From positions 248,001 through 312,000 of the forward strand of contig NZ_CP059597.1 of assembly GCF_022369435.1 (NCBI RefSeq): a stretch of 64,000 nucleotides of DNA. The letters are read 5' to 3'. Source of the DNA: Campylobacter sp. RM10537 (GTDB lineage Bacteria; Campylobacterota; Campylobacteria; Campylobacterales; Campylobacteraceae). Of the stretch, positions 1 through 14,941 are shown piece after piece; positions within the stretch are counted from its first letter, which is position 1, and each line of letters starts with the position of its first letter. Below the pieces are notes generated by a model. That model saw only the letters and a list, made by a program, of their open reading frames with translations. It had not been told where the DNA came from and ran no database searches. A program made the translations under genes and the position numbers.

Positions 1-6586
<6,586 letters not shown>

Positions 6587-6587
<1 letters not shown>

Positions 6588-6613
6588 AATAGCCTTTTTT
6601 GGCTATTTTAATA
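6587..6613. terminator. Bidirectional terminator between rpoC and the IclR gene
   Basis: An AAAATAGCC / GGCTATTTT inverted repeat with a T-rich loop directly follows the rpoC stop and overlaps the end of the convergent regulator gene. A/T runs on both sides would allow it to end transcription in both directions. This is read directly from the sequence; activity is inferred. Confidence 0.75.
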
Positions 6614-7375
6614 GATATTTTCTAAATCTGCAAAAAATAAATTAATTGCTTTTTCTATTTTACCTTTTTCTTCGATTAATATTTTTTTATTTTTTTCTCT
6701 AAATTCTTTATTTGAATAAAAAATAGGATAAGATATACTTATTGCAGCAATTATTTTCTGATTATGTTCTATATTTATAGCCATACATTCAATTTGAGAA
6801 TTCATTTCTCCGCTTTCTAAAGCTATTTTTTCTTTTTTAATTTCTTTTATTTGTTCGTATAATTCATCTATATTTTTTAAGGTATTTTGAGTTATTTTTT
6901 CAAAGTTTTTAGGATAAAGCATTATTAATTCATTTTTTGTTTTATTTGATAATAAAGCTTTGCCTAAAGAAGTTGCATAGGCTGGATATGAAGTACCTAT
7001 AAAAGATTTTAGTTGTATATGGTCATTAGCATCTAATTTTTCTAAATAAAGGACATTATTTTCTTTTAAAATACCCATTTGACAAGTTAAATTTGTTAAA
7101 TCTCTAATATTTTTCATATGTTTTTTAATGAGTTCAAAGATGCTATTTTTATATTTCATATTATAGCTTAACTCTAAAATTTTAAAATCTAGAGAATAAC
7201 TTTTATTAATAGGATTGCATTTTATATATTTTTGTTTTTGCAAAGTTTGCAAAATAGGCGAGAGTGTTCCTACTGGAATATTTATTTTTTTAGCTATTAG
7301 ACTTAATGTGAGTTGTTCTTTTGAGTTGGCAATTAATTCTAAAGTTTTTATAACTCTAAGGGTAGGTTGATGCAT
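6608..7375 (-). CDS. IclR-family transcriptional regulator (Cj0480c-like)
   Basis: A 255-residue protein with the IclR layout: an N-terminal winged helix-turn-helix (about residues 5-65, with LSLIAKKINIPVGTLSPILQTLQKQKYI) and a C-terminal effector-binding domain (about 85-250, with SYPAYATSLGKALLS and an ALESGEMNSQIECMAINI-like segment typical of the family). It is transcribed away from the aldolase gene at 7602, and a palindrome lies in the 226-base gap between them. In C. jejuni the orthologue is the regulator of the fucose locus, and that role is inferred here. The start at 7375 has an AAAGGAT Shine-Dalgarno. The downstream catabolic genes it would control are mostly gone. Confidence 0.88.
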   Translation of the reverse strand: MHQPTLRVIKTLELIANSKEQLTLSLIAKKINIPVGTLSPILQTLQKQKYIKCNPINKSYSLDFKILELSYNMKYKNSIFELIKKHMKNIRDLTNLTCQMGILKENNVLYLEKLDANDHIQLKSFIGTSYPAYATSLGKALLSNKTKNELIMLYPKNFEKITQNTLKNIDELYEQIKEIKKEKIALESGEMNSQIECMAINIEHNQKIIAAISISYPIFYSNKEFREKNKKILIEEKGKIEKAINLFFADLENIY

Positions 7376-7544
7376 AAAATTATCCTTTTAATGATTGCAT
7401 TTTATTTATAAAATTTTATCATATTTTTTACTTTTGGTAACACGAAACATTTTTTTATACTCGAATTTTATGAAAAAAGCTTATTTGAAAAAGTTGGCAT
7501 AAAAAATTATATTTTTTAATTCTTGATTTTTTAAAGATAATTTG

Positions 7545-7590
7545 TTATATTTTTTGTATATAAATAAATTTTTGTATATACAAAAAATAT
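7545..7590 (+). promoter_or_regulatory. Promoter and palindromic operator for the aldolase gene
   Basis: A GTTATATT extended -10-like element (about 7544-7551) is followed by a perfect 18-base palindrome, TTTTTGTATATACAAAAA (7569-7586). Its left half, TTTTTGTATATA, is also present as a direct copy at 7551-7562, exactly 18 bases upstream. The sites sit between the candidate -10 and the AAGGAG ribosome site at 7591. The likely binder is the divergent IclR regulator, with repression by blocking early transcription; this is inference. Confidence 0.55.
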
Positions 7591-7601
7591 AAGGAGATAA
7601 A

Positions 7602-8510
7602 ATGGGAATTTTAAAGGGAACATTGCCAGCTTTACTTACACCTTATTCCAACGACGGAATGATTAATGAAAGAGAATTTATTCGTTATTGCGAATTTGGA
7701 ATTGATAAAGGTTTAGATGGATTATTTTGTAATGGTAGCGCAGGAGATTCTCAAGCTTTAAATATTAAAGATCAGATTAGACTAATGAAACTTAGTAAGG
7801 ATGCGTCTAAGGGTAGGGTGCCTATTATCACAGGCATTACTTCAAATATTTATCAAGATACAATGATTTTAGCAGATGAGGCTTATAAAATAGGTCTTGA
7901 TACGCTTTTAGTTGCTATGCCTTATTATTATAAATTTGATGAAGAAACACTTTTAGAATATGTGAAAAATTTAGCTTTAAAAGTTAAACTTCCTTTGTAT
8001 ATTTATAATATACCGCTTTTTGCTCCTGCTTTAAATTTAAATTTTATAGAAAAAATTTCAAAATTCAAGAATATAGCAGGTATTAAAGACAGTAGCGGAG
8101 ATGCCTTGCTTTTAAATCATATTTTAGATATAGCACCTCGAAATTTTGATGTTTTTGTAGGAAGAGAAGAAATTTATACAGAAGCTTTATTTTTAGGAGC
8201 TAAGGGTTCTATGACAAGTATAGGAGGTATTTTTCCAGAACTTATGAGTGAAATTTATCATGCAATGAATGAAAAAAAATATGAAAGAGCGTTATTAATA
8301 CAAAAAAGTCTTTTAAAGGCTATAAGATTTGGAATGAGTATCTCTTTTCCTATGGGTTTTGCCTTATTATTAAAAGCTAGAGGTTTTGAATTTTCGAATA
8401 CAACTATACATCCCTTATCGTCTCTTACTAAAGAGAAATTAGATAAATGCTTTGATAAGGCAAAAGAATTAATTAAAACCATAGAGCACGAAGTAAATGT
8501 AAAATTATAA
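7602..8510 (+). CDS. DHDPS/NAL-family aldolase (Cj0481-like, fucose locus)
   Basis: A 302-residue protein of the dihydrodipicolinate synthase/N-acetylneuraminate lyase (beta/alpha)8-barrel family. The GSAGDS phosphate/carboxylate-binding loop is near residue 47, the catalytic tyrosine lies in PYYYKF, and the Schiff-base lysine lies in GIKDSSGD. The family condenses or cleaves 2-keto acids with pyruvate. In C. jejuni this gene belongs to the fucose utilisation locus and is often labelled dapA, although the lysine-pathway dapA is elsewhere. Strong AAGGAG ribosome site 5 bases before the ATG. The gene looks intact, but its usual pathway partners are missing downstream, so its present role is unclear. 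Confidence 0.85.
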   Translation: MGILKGTLPALLTPYSNDGMINEREFIRYCEFGIDKGLDGLFCNGSAGDSQALNIKDQIRLMKLSKDASKGRVPIITGITSNIYQDTMILADEAYKIGLDTLLVAMPYYYKFDEETLLEYVKNLALKVKLPLYIYNIPLFAPALNLNFIEKISKFKNIAGIKDSSGDALLLNHILDIAPRNFDVFVGREEIYTEALFLGAKGSMTSIGGIFPELMSEIYHAMNEKKYERALLIQKSLLKAIRFGMSISFPMGFALLLKARGFEFSNTTIHPLSSLTKEKLDKCFDKAKELIKTIEHEVNVKL

Positions 8511-8521
8511 AAAGAGATAGA

Positions 8522-8671
8522 ATGAATATAAAAAGTTTTTTTGAAGGCATATTAGATGAAATAATGCTTACTGATATTAACTTGACAAGATATAAAAAAG
8601 AATACTTGTTTGTGAGTTTTAGTATTTTGGTTATTGTGGCAACTGTAATAAATACAGAGTTATTTAAGTAA
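8522..8671 (+). CDS. Small putative membrane peptide, 49 aa
   Basis: A short ORF beginning 12 bases after the aldolase stop, with a weak AGAGATAG ribosome site. It encodes a polar N-terminal half and one hydrophobic segment (about residues 27-45, KEYLFVSFSILVIVATVI). I do not recognise the family. It ends one base before the next small ORF, in a different frame, so the two may be pieces of one decayed membrane-protein gene. It lies where fuc+ C. jejuni strains carry the altronate hydrolase/transporter part of the fucose locus. Confidence 0.35.
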   Translation: MNIKSFFEGILDEIMLTDINLTRYKKEYLFVSFSILVIVATVINTELFK

Positions 8672-8672
8672 C

Positions 8673-8873
8673 ATGAATGAGTTTATGACTATTTTTTCTA
8701 ATTTTTCTTCGAGAAATGCTATCAATTTTCATTCTATTTATGAGTTTAGAATTATTTTAGCTTTTTTTATTGTTATTTTTACAGAATTTTTTTCTGAACT
8801 TATCAGATATATTTTTTTAAGAGAAATAAAATTGTCGCATAATAATTATTCTTATATTAATGATGCAATTTAA
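8673..8873 (+). CDS. Small putative membrane protein, 66 aa
   Basis: The ATG lies one base after the stop of the preceding 49-residue ORF and there is no separate ribosome site, so expression would need coupling. One long hydrophobic stretch (about residues 27-50, RIILAFFIVIFTEFFSELIRYIFL) could span the membrane. Family not recognised. Given its place inside an eroded locus it may be a gene fragment and not a functional protein. Confidence 0.35.
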   Translation: MNEFMTIFSNFSSRNAINFHSIYEFRIILAFFIVIFTEFFSELIRYIFLREIKLSHNNYSYINDAI

Positions 8874-8899
8874 AAAGCAAATAAAATGATCTAAAACAC

Positions 8900-8940
8900 A
8901 TATAAGGAGATAAATTTATGAAAAGTTTTATTATAAAGCA
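8900..8940 (+). other. Orphan ribosome site/start and deletion junction
   Basis: ATATAAGGAGATAAA (8900-8914) followed by an ATG at 8918 looks like the translation start of a gene, and repeats exactly the 15 bases before the aldolase start (7587-7601). The frame from this ATG runs 34 codons and stops at about 9020. The aldehyde dehydrogenase fragment is open in another frame from 8941. The simplest reading is that the 5' end of one gene has been joined to the interior of another by a deletion. Confidence 0.5.
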
Positions 8941-9567
8941 AGTAGAATTTGCAACAATGGTCAAGTTTGCAATTGTGCTGAAAGAGCTTATGTTTATAAA
9001 GATATATATGATGAATTTGTAGATAAATTTGTAAAGGCTATGAGTAAAGTAAGTGTAGGAAATACATTAAAGGGGAATTTTGATATGGGGCCACTTGTTA
9101 ATCAGGCCGGAGTTGATCATGCATTAGGAATGCTTGAGCGTGCAAAAGCCAAAGGTGCTACTGTAGAATGTGGAGGAGAAATAGTTGATACTAGTGGATA
9201 TTATTTTCCAGCTACTGTGCTTACAAATGTTAAACATGAAGATGAGATTATGCAAAAAGAAATTTTTGCCCCTATTTTGCCTATTGCAAAATTTAATTCA
9301 CTAGATGAAGCTATTGATATGGCTAATGATTGTGAATATGGACTTACAAGTTCTATTTATACTCAAAATTTGGATATAGCAATGAGAGCAAGTAGGGAAA
9401 TTAAATTCGGAGAAACTTATATTAATCGTGAAAATTTTGAAGCAATGCAAGGTTTTCATGCAGGATTTAGAAAAAGTGGAATAGGTGGAGCTGATGGGAA
9501 ACATGGGCTTGAAGAATATTTGGCTACTCATGTGGTTTATTTACAATATAACTCAAAAAAACAATAA
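8941..9567 (+). pseudogene. Aldehyde dehydrogenase, C-terminal remnant (AldA-like)
   Basis: About 208 residues of an NAD-dependent aldehyde dehydrogenase, similar to lactaldehyde dehydrogenase AldA. Homology begins with SRICNNGQVCNCAER, which holds the catalytic cysteine, and continues to the family-typical C-terminus GIGGADGKHGLEEYL. The first 270 or so residues, with the NAD-binding fold and the general-base glutamate, are missing, and there is no start codon in frame before the Met at 9040. The protein would therefore be inactive. In C. jejuni this gene (Cj0489/0490) ends the fucose locus and is already split in some strains. Confidence 0.85.
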
Positions 9568-9575
9568 TTTATTTG

Positions 9576-9618
9576 CCTTAATCTAAAATTCATGTATTTT
9601 TTAGATTAAGGTTTTTTT
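9576..9618 (+). terminator. Rho-independent terminator after the ald remnant
   Basis: A 13-base inverted repeat (CCTTAATCTAAAA / TTTTAGATTAAGG) closes on a short loop and is followed by seven T residues. It marks the original end of the locus and separates it from rpsL. Confidence 0.85.
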
Positions 9619-9774
9619 AGACTTAAAAATTTTTGATTTTAGTGTAATTTTAAATTTTTTATTTTGGATTTTTTAAAATAAATAAAAATAGTAAAAAAAT
9701 ATTTTAATAAAAACTAAGCAAATTTTAGATAACATTCAAGGTTTTATTACATTATTTAAAGAAAGGAATTAATT

Positions 9775-10161
9775 GTGCCAACCATAAATCAATTGGTTAG
9801 AAAAGAGCGTAAAAAAGTTTTAGAAAAATCTAAATCTCCAGCTCTTAAAAATTGTCCACAAAGAAGGGGAGTTTGCACTAGAGTTTATACAACAACTCCT
9901 AAAAAGCCAAACTCAGCGTTAAGAAAAGTTGCCAAAGTAAGACTTACTAGTGGTTTTGAAGTGATTAGCTATATCGGTGGTGAAGGTCATAACCTTCAAG
10001 AACATAGCATTGTTTTAGTACGTGGTGGTAGAGTTAAAGACTTACCAGGTGTGAAATATCATATTGTACGTGGTGCGCTTGATACCGCAGGTGTTGCAAA
10101 AAGAACAGTTTCTCGTTCTAAATATGGTGCTAAGCGTCCTAAAGCAGGTGCTGCTAAGTAA
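9775..10161 (+). CDS. rpsL: 30S ribosomal protein S12
   Basis: Small, basic, 128-residue S12. It starts at GTG, preceded by GAAAGGAATTAATT; the S12 N-terminus [11 protein letters not shown] follows directly, which fixes the start. Residues Lys43 and Lys88, where substitutions give streptomycin resistance, are both lysine ([13 protein letters not shown] and GGRVKDLPG), so the streptomycin-sensitive form is encoded. First gene of the str operon with rpsG and fusA. Confidence 0.98.
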   Translation: MPTINQLVRKERKKVLEKSKSPALKNCPQRRGVCTRVYTTTPKKPNSALRKVAKVRLTSGFEVISYIGGEGHNLQEHSIVLVRGGRVKDLPGVKYHIVRGALDTAGVAKRTVSRSKYGAKRPKAGAAK

Positions 10162-10212
10162 AATTAAAGACAGACAAATCCGTTTGATTTGATTTTGTTT
10201 GAGTAAAATTAA

Positions 10213-10701
<489 letters not shown>

Positions 10702-10716
10702 GAGAGGGATGATAAG

Positions 10717-12792
10717 ATGTCAAGAACTACTCCTTTAAAAAAAGTTAGAAATATAGGAATTGCAGCGCATATTGATGCTGGAAAAACAACAACAAGTGAA
10801 AGAATTCTTTTCTTCACTGGAATGAGTCATAAAATCGGCGAAGTGCATGATGGTGCTGCAACTATGGACTGGATGGAGCAAGAAAAAGAAAGAGGTATTA
10901 CAATTACTTCTGCTGCAACAACTTGTTTTTGGAAAGATCATCAAATCAATCTTATCGACACTCCAGGCCACGTGGATTTTACAATTGAAGTTGAAAGATC
11001 AATGCGTGTTTTAGATGGTGCTGTAGCTGTTTTTTGTTCAGTTGGTGGGGTTCAACCTCAATCAGAAACTGTTTGGAGACAAGCAAATAAGTATGGAGTT
11101 CCAAGAATAGTTTTTGTTAATAAAATGGATAGAATTGGTGCTAATTTCTATAATGTAGAAGATCAAATTCGCAATCGTTTAAAAGCAAATCCAGTGCCAC
11201 TTCAAATTCCAATTGGTGCTGAAGATAATTTTAAAGGTGTTATAGACCTTGTAACAATGAAAGCTTTGGTTTGGGAAGATGATACAAAGCCAACAGATTA
11301 TGTTGAAAAAGAAATTCCAGCAGAATTAAAAGAAAAAGCTGAAGAATATCGCACTAAAATGATAGAAGCAGTTTCTGAAACTTCTGATGAATTGATGGAA
11401 AAATACCTTAGCGGAGAAGAATTAACTCTTGAGGAAATCAAAACAGGAATTAAAGCTGGATGCCTAAGTCTTGCCATTGTTCCTATGCTTTGTGGAACAG
11501 CTTTTAAAAATAAAGGTGTTCAACCTTTATTGGATGCTGTTGTAGCTTATTTACCAGCTCCTGATGAGGTAGCAAATATTAGAGGTGAATATGAAGATGG
11601 TACAGAAGTTTCTGTAAAATCAACTGATGATGGTGAATTTGCTGGACTTGCCTTTAAAATTATGACCGATCCATTTGTTGGACAACTTACTTTCGTTCGT
11701 GTTTATCGTGGTAGCTTAGAAAGCGGTTCTTATGCTTATAACTCTACAAAAGATAAGAAAGAAAGAATTGGTCGTTTATTAAAGATGCATTCAAATAAAA
11801 GAGAAGAAATTAAAGTTCTTTATGCAGGAGAAATTGGTGCTGTTGTGGGGCTTAAAGATACCTTAACGGGTGATACTTTAGCTAGTGAAAAAGATAAAGT
11901 TATTTTAGAAAGAATGGATTTTCCAGATCCAGTTATTTCTGTTGCAGTTGAACCAAAAACTAAAGCAGATCAAGAAAAAATGTCTATAGCTTTAAATAAA
12001 CTTGCACAAGAAGATCCAAGTTTTAGAGTTTCTACTGATGAAGAAAGTGGTCAAACTATTATTTCAGGTATGGGTGAACTTCACTTAGAAATTATTGTTG
12101 ATCGTATGCTTCGTGAATTTAAGGTTGAAGCTGAAGTAGGTCAACCTCAAGTTGCCTATCGAGAAACAATTAGAAAAACAGTAGAACAAGAATATAAATA
12201 TGCTAAACAATCAGGTGGGCGCGGTCAATATGGACACGTGTTTTTACGTCTTGAACCACTTGAGCCAGGAAGTGGATATGAGTTTGTTAATGATATTAAA
12301 GGTGGGGTAATTCCTAAAGAATATATTCCAGCTGTAGATAAGGGCATCCAAGAAGCTTTGCAAAATGGTGTTTTAGCAGGATATCCTGTAGAGGATGTAA
12401 AAGTAACTGTTTATGATGGAAGCTATCACGAAGTAGATTCATCTGAAATGGCATTTAAATTAGCTGCTTCTATGGGTTTTAAAGAAGGAGCTAGAAAAGC
12501 AGGAGCTGTAATTTTAGAACCTATGATGAAGGTTGAAGTTGAAACTCCAGAAGAATATATGGGAGATGTAATAGGCGATTTAAATAAACGTCGTGGTCAA
12601 GTGAATTCTATGGATGAAAGAGGTGGAAATAAAATTATTACAGCATTTTGTCCTTTAGCTGAAATGTTTGGCTATTCAACAGATCTTAGAAGTCAAACTC
12701 AAGGCCGTGCGACTTATTCTATGGAATTTGATCATTACGATGAAGTTCCAAAAAATGTTTCTGAAGAAATTATTAAAAAGAGAAATGGTTAA
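10717..12792 (+). CDS. fusA: Elongation factor G
   Basis: A 691-residue translational GTPase that drives ribosome translocation. G1 (AHIDAGKTT), G3 (DTPGH) and G4 (NKMD) motifs are intact, and domains II-V follow with the usual [11 protein letters not shown] and GGRGQYGHV signatures. Last gene of the str operon here; tufA does not follow. A terminator starts a few bases after the stop. Confidence 0.98.
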   Translation: MSRTTPLKKVRNIGIAAHIDAGKTTTSERILFFTGMSHKIGEVHDGAATMDWMEQEKERGITITSAATTCFWKDHQINLIDTPGHVDFTIEVERSMRVLDGAVAVFCSVGGVQPQSETVWRQANKYGVPRIVFVNKMDRIGANFYNVEDQIRNRLKANPVPLQIPIGAEDNFKGVIDLVTMKALVWEDDTKPTDYVEKEIPAELKEKAEEYRTKMIEAVSETSDELMEKYLSGEELTLEEIKTGIKAGCLSLAIVPMLCGTAFKNKGVQPLLDAVVAYLPAPDEVANIRGEYEDGTEVSVKSTDDGEFAGLAFKIMTDPFVGQLTFVRVYRGSLESGSYAYNSTKDKKERIGRLLKMHSNKREEIKVLYAGEIGAVVGLKDTLTGDTLASEKDKVILERMDFPDPVISVAVEPKTKADQEKMSIALNKLAQEDPSFRVSTDEESGQTIISGMGELHLEIIVDRMLREFKVEAEVGQPQVAYRETIRKTVEQEYKYAKQSGGRGQYGHVFLRLEPLEPGSGYEFVNDIKGGVIPKEYIPAVDKGIQEALQNGVLAGYPVEDVKVTVYDGSYHEVDSSEMAFKLAASMGFKEGARKAGAVILEPMMKVEVETPEEYMGDVIGDLNKRRGQVNSMDERGGNKIITAFCPLAEMFGYSTDLRSQTQGRATYSMEFDHYDEVPKNVSEEIIKKRNG

Positions 12793-12796
12793 AAAT

Positions 12797-12823
12797 TAAA
12801 AGCGGAATTTTATTCCGCTTTTT
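12797..12823 (+). terminator. Terminator after fusA
   Basis: The inverted repeat AAAGCGGAA / TTCCGCTTT with a four-to-five base loop and a T run sits just after the fusA stop and one base before the tRNA-Arg gene, so the tRNA is either read through or relies on its own promoter inside fusA. Confidence 0.8.
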
Positions 12824-12900
12824 GTCCTCGTAGCTCAGCTGGATAGAGCGCAAAATTCCTAATTTTGAGGTCGTGAGTTCGAATCTCGCCGTGGACACCA
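12824..12900 (+). tRNA. tRNA-Arg (CCU)
   Basis: A 77-base cloverleaf. Acceptor strand GTCCTCG pairs with CGTGGAC (one T-T mismatch), the anticodon stem CAAAA/TTTTG encloses loop TTCCTAA with anticodon CCT, and the T arm GTGAG-TTCGAAT-CTCGC is complete. CCA is encoded. It reads AGG codons. Confidence 0.93.
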
Positions 12901-12970
12901 TTTATATAAATATATTTTTTTCTTTCTTTAATTGAATCAAAGTATTAGTATAAATTCTGATGGATATAAT

Positions 12971-13046
12971 TGGTTGCGAAGGGGAGATTTGAACTCCCGA
13001 CCTTCGGGTTATGAGCCCGACGAGCTAACCACTGCTCTACTTCGCG
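12971..13046 (-). tRNA. Initiator tRNA-fMet (CAU)
   Basis: A 76-base cloverleaf on the minus strand with anticodon loop CTCATAA (CAT). Two initiator features are visible: an unpaired C1-A72 at the acceptor end (CGCGAAG opposite CTTCGCA) and three consecutive G-C pairs in the anticodon stem (TCGGG/CCCGA). CCA is encoded. It is probably co-transcribed after tRNA-Gln. Confidence 0.93.
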
Positions 13047-13058
13047 ATAAGTTATTTT

Positions 13059-13133
13059 TGGATGGGGTAAAGGGATTCGAACCCCTGAATGACAGGACCA
13101 AAACCTGTTGCCTTACCGCTTGGCGATACCCCA
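13059..13133 (-). tRNA. tRNA-Gln (UUG)
   Basis: A 75-base cloverleaf on the minus strand. Acceptor TGGGGTA pairs with TACCCCA, the anticodon loop is TTTTGGT with anticodon TTG, and CCA is encoded. Twelve bases separate it from tRNA-fMet, and a TATAAT element lies upstream at 13179-13174. Confidence 0.93.
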
Positions 13134-13173
13134 ATTTAAATAAGTTTGTTTTTTATATTTTTTAAGAGAGGAA

Positions 13174-13179
13174 ATTATA
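13174..13179 (-). promoter_or_regulatory. -10 element for the tRNA-Gln/fMet unit
   Basis: A TATAAT hexamer on the minus strand, preceded by T-rich sequence, about 41 bases before tRNA-Gln. It would start transcription near 13167. Confidence 0.6.
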
Positions 13180-13190
13180 TTAAAATTTAA

Positions 13191-13219
13191 TTTATTTGTC
13201 AAGCAAATAAAGCTATAAT
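13191..13219 (+). promoter_or_regulatory. ribBA promoter with adjacent palindrome
   Basis: GCTATAAT (hexamer 13214-13219) is a good Campylobacter -10 box 36 bases before the ribBA ATG. Immediately upstream is a perfect inverted repeat, TTTATTTG-TCAAG-CAAATAAA (13191-13211), between this promoter and the divergent tRNA promoter. Its position over the -35 region suggests a protein-binding site. Confidence 0.55.
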
Positions 13220-13254
13220 TTTTACTAAAATTAATAAAAATTGAGGAATAACAA

Positions 13255-14274
13255 ATGAAATTTGTAAGCATTGAGCAAGCTATTGAAGATTTAAAACAAG
13301 GCAAAATGCTTGTAATGGTTGATGCAGAAGATAGAGAAAATGAAGGAGATCTAATTTTTCCTGCTCAATTTAGCACAAAAGAAAAAGTTAATTTTATGAT
13401 AAAAGAGGCTAGAGGTGTTGTTTGTGTGGCACTTGCGGATAAAATTGCTAAAAAATTTAATCTTGATTTGATGGTGCCGCAAAATACTTCCAATCATGAA
13501 ACCGCTTTTACAATCACAGTAGATGCTAAAAAAGCTAAAACTGGTGTAAGTGCTTATGAGCGAGATATGACTATAAAAATTTTTGCAGATGATGAAGCAA
13601 AAGTAGAAGATTTTGTTCGACCTGGTCATATTAATCCTTTAATTGCTAAAAGCGGAGGAGTATTAGAAAGAACAGGACATACAGAAGGGACTGTAGATCT
13701 TTGTCGTTTAGCGGGATTAAAAGAAGCTTGTGTGATTTGTGAAATTGTTAAAGATGATGGAGATATGGCACGCAGAGAGGATTTGGAAAAATTTTGCGAG
13801 AAACATAATCTTAATATGATTGCAGTTTCTGATATCATAGAATATAGATTAAAACATGAAAGCCTTATTACCTTAAAAGAACAAAGTGATACTTTTTTAG
13901 CAGGTTTTAAAGCTAAAAAATTTGTTTTTACTGATCATAATCATATACAACACATTGTGTTTTCTTTTGGAGAAATTCAAAAATGTACCAATGTTAAATT
14001 TCATATTAGCGGAAGTGATTTTGAGCTTTTAACGTCGGATAAATTTTCAAAACTTTTAGAACAAATTAAATTTTTATATGAAAACAGTGGTGTGATTGTT
14101 TTTATGCAAGGGGAAAAATCAAGTGTAACTCAATTTAAAAATTATGGTATAGGAGCTCAAATTTTAAGATATTTTAAAATAGAAGAGATTAAGCTTTTAT
14201 CTCAAAGTTGCGATAAAGATTATATAGGTTTAGAAGGTTTTGGACTAAATCTTAAAGTTTGTAATTTTAATTAG
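13255..14274 (+). CDS. ribB: 3,4-dihydroxy-2-butanone 4-phosphate synthase with degenerate GTP cyclohydrolase II domain
   Basis: 339 residues. The N-terminal 200 residues are a complete RibB domain (DAEDRENEGDLIFPA, RPGHINPL, RTGHTEGTVDLCRLAG, ICEI), which makes the four-carbon precursor of riboflavin from ribulose 5-phosphate. The C-terminal 130 residues sit where RibBA proteins have GTP cyclohydrolase II, but the zinc-binding cysteine cluster (C-x10-C-x-C) cannot be found, so that activity is probably absent. This degeneration is known in epsilonproteobacteria, which carry a separate RibA. TGAGGAATAACA precedes the ATG. In NCTC 11168 the gene is labelled ribA (Cj0572). Confidence 0.9.
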   Translation: MKFVSIEQAIEDLKQGKMLVMVDAEDRENEGDLIFPAQFSTKEKVNFMIKEARGVVCVALADKIAKKFNLDLMVPQNTSNHETAFTITVDAKKAKTGVSAYERDMTIKIFADDEAKVEDFVRPGHINPLIAKSGGVLERTGHTEGTVDLCRLAGLKEACVICEIVKDDGDMARREDLEKFCEKHNLNMIAVSDIIEYRLKHESLITLKEQSDTFLAGFKAKKFVFTDHNHIQHIVFSFGEIQKCTNVKFHISGSDFELLTSDKFSKLLEQIKFLYENSGVIVFMQGEKSSVTQFKNYGIGAQILRYFKIEEIKLLSQSCDKDYIGLEGFGLNLKVCNFN

Positions 14275-14284
14275 AAAGGGCAAA

Positions 14285-14728
14285 ATGACACTTAAAGAGC
14301 AAATTTTAAATGATATTAAAGAGGCAATGAAACAAAAAAATGATTTTAAGCGAGATGTTTTAAGAACCTTAAATGCAGCTTTAAAACAAGTAGAAATTGA
14401 TCAAAGAATAATTCTTGATGATGAAAAAATATTTAAGATTATTATTGGTGAAATAAAAAAGAGAAAAGATGCAGCAGATATTTATATTAAAGGCAAAAGA
14501 GAGGATTTAGCTCAAAAAGAAAATGATGAAATTGCTATTCTTGAAATTTATTTACCAAAGCAATTAAGCGATGAAGAATTAAAATCATCATTAAAAAAAA
14601 TAATTGAAAAATTAGGGGTAAATTCTTTGAAAGAACAAGGACTTGTTATGAAAGAAGCCAAGGAGGAATTTGGAGCAAGGGTTGATGGAAAAAGATTAAA
14701 TGAAGCATTAAGGGCAATTTTAAGCTAA
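14285..14728 (+). CDS. GatB/YqeY domain protein
   Basis: A 147-residue helical protein matching the YqeY family along its length (MTLKEQILNDIKEAMKQKNDFKRDVLRTLNAALKQ at the start region; EIAILEIYLPKQLS and GLVMKEAKEEFGARVDGKRLNEALR at the end). The domain is shared with the tail of GatB, the Asp/Glu-tRNA amidotransferase subunit, and binds tRNA there; the stand-alone protein has no settled role. It follows ribB by 10 bases with an AAAGGG ribosome site, so the two are probably one unit. Confidence 0.88.
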   Translation: MTLKEQILNDIKEAMKQKNDFKRDVLRTLNAALKQVEIDQRIILDDEKIFKIIIGEIKKRKDAADIYIKGKREDLAQKENDEIAILEIYLPKQLSDEELKSSLKKIIEKLGVNSLKEQGLVMKEAKEEFGARVDGKRLNEALRAILS

Positions 14729-14860
14729 AATATTTTAAATAATTTTAAAAATACAATTTACTTTAATATAGATAATTTTGTATTATAAAGAGTTAAGAGA
14801 ATTAAAGTTGATAATTATTTCTTTAATTTGATGCTATTTATAAAGCTTACAATGGTATTA

Positions 14861-14872
14861 TTTTGTTAAAAT
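14861..14872 (+). promoter_or_regulatory. Extended -10 promoter for lpxD
   Basis: TTTTGTTAAAAT matches the Campylobacter TTTTGnTATAAT extended -10 pattern. Start of transcription would be near 14879, about 60 bases before the lpxD ATG. The rest of the 213-base gap (14729-14941) is very AT-rich; I see no gene remnant in it. Confidence 0.55.
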
Positions 14873-14941
14873 AAGCACTAGGGTAAATTAAAAATATATA
14901 TCGATAAACAAATTGAAATATTTATTTTAATGGAGTTAAAG

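Noticed and set aside
8918-9021. 34-codon ORF with good ribosome site before the ald remnant
   Set aside because: It reads through the ald coding region in the wrong frame and ends quickly; explained better as a junction artefact than a gene, and noted as such.
12932-13165. 77-residue ORF across the tRNA cluster
   Set aside because: It is the antisense reading of tRNA-fMet and tRNA-Gln and has no ribosome site.
14930-14941. Upstream ATG as lpxD start (MELK leader)
   Set aside because: The GGAG that would serve the ATG at 14942 overlaps this codon, and the family N-terminus begins at MRLKEIAEF.
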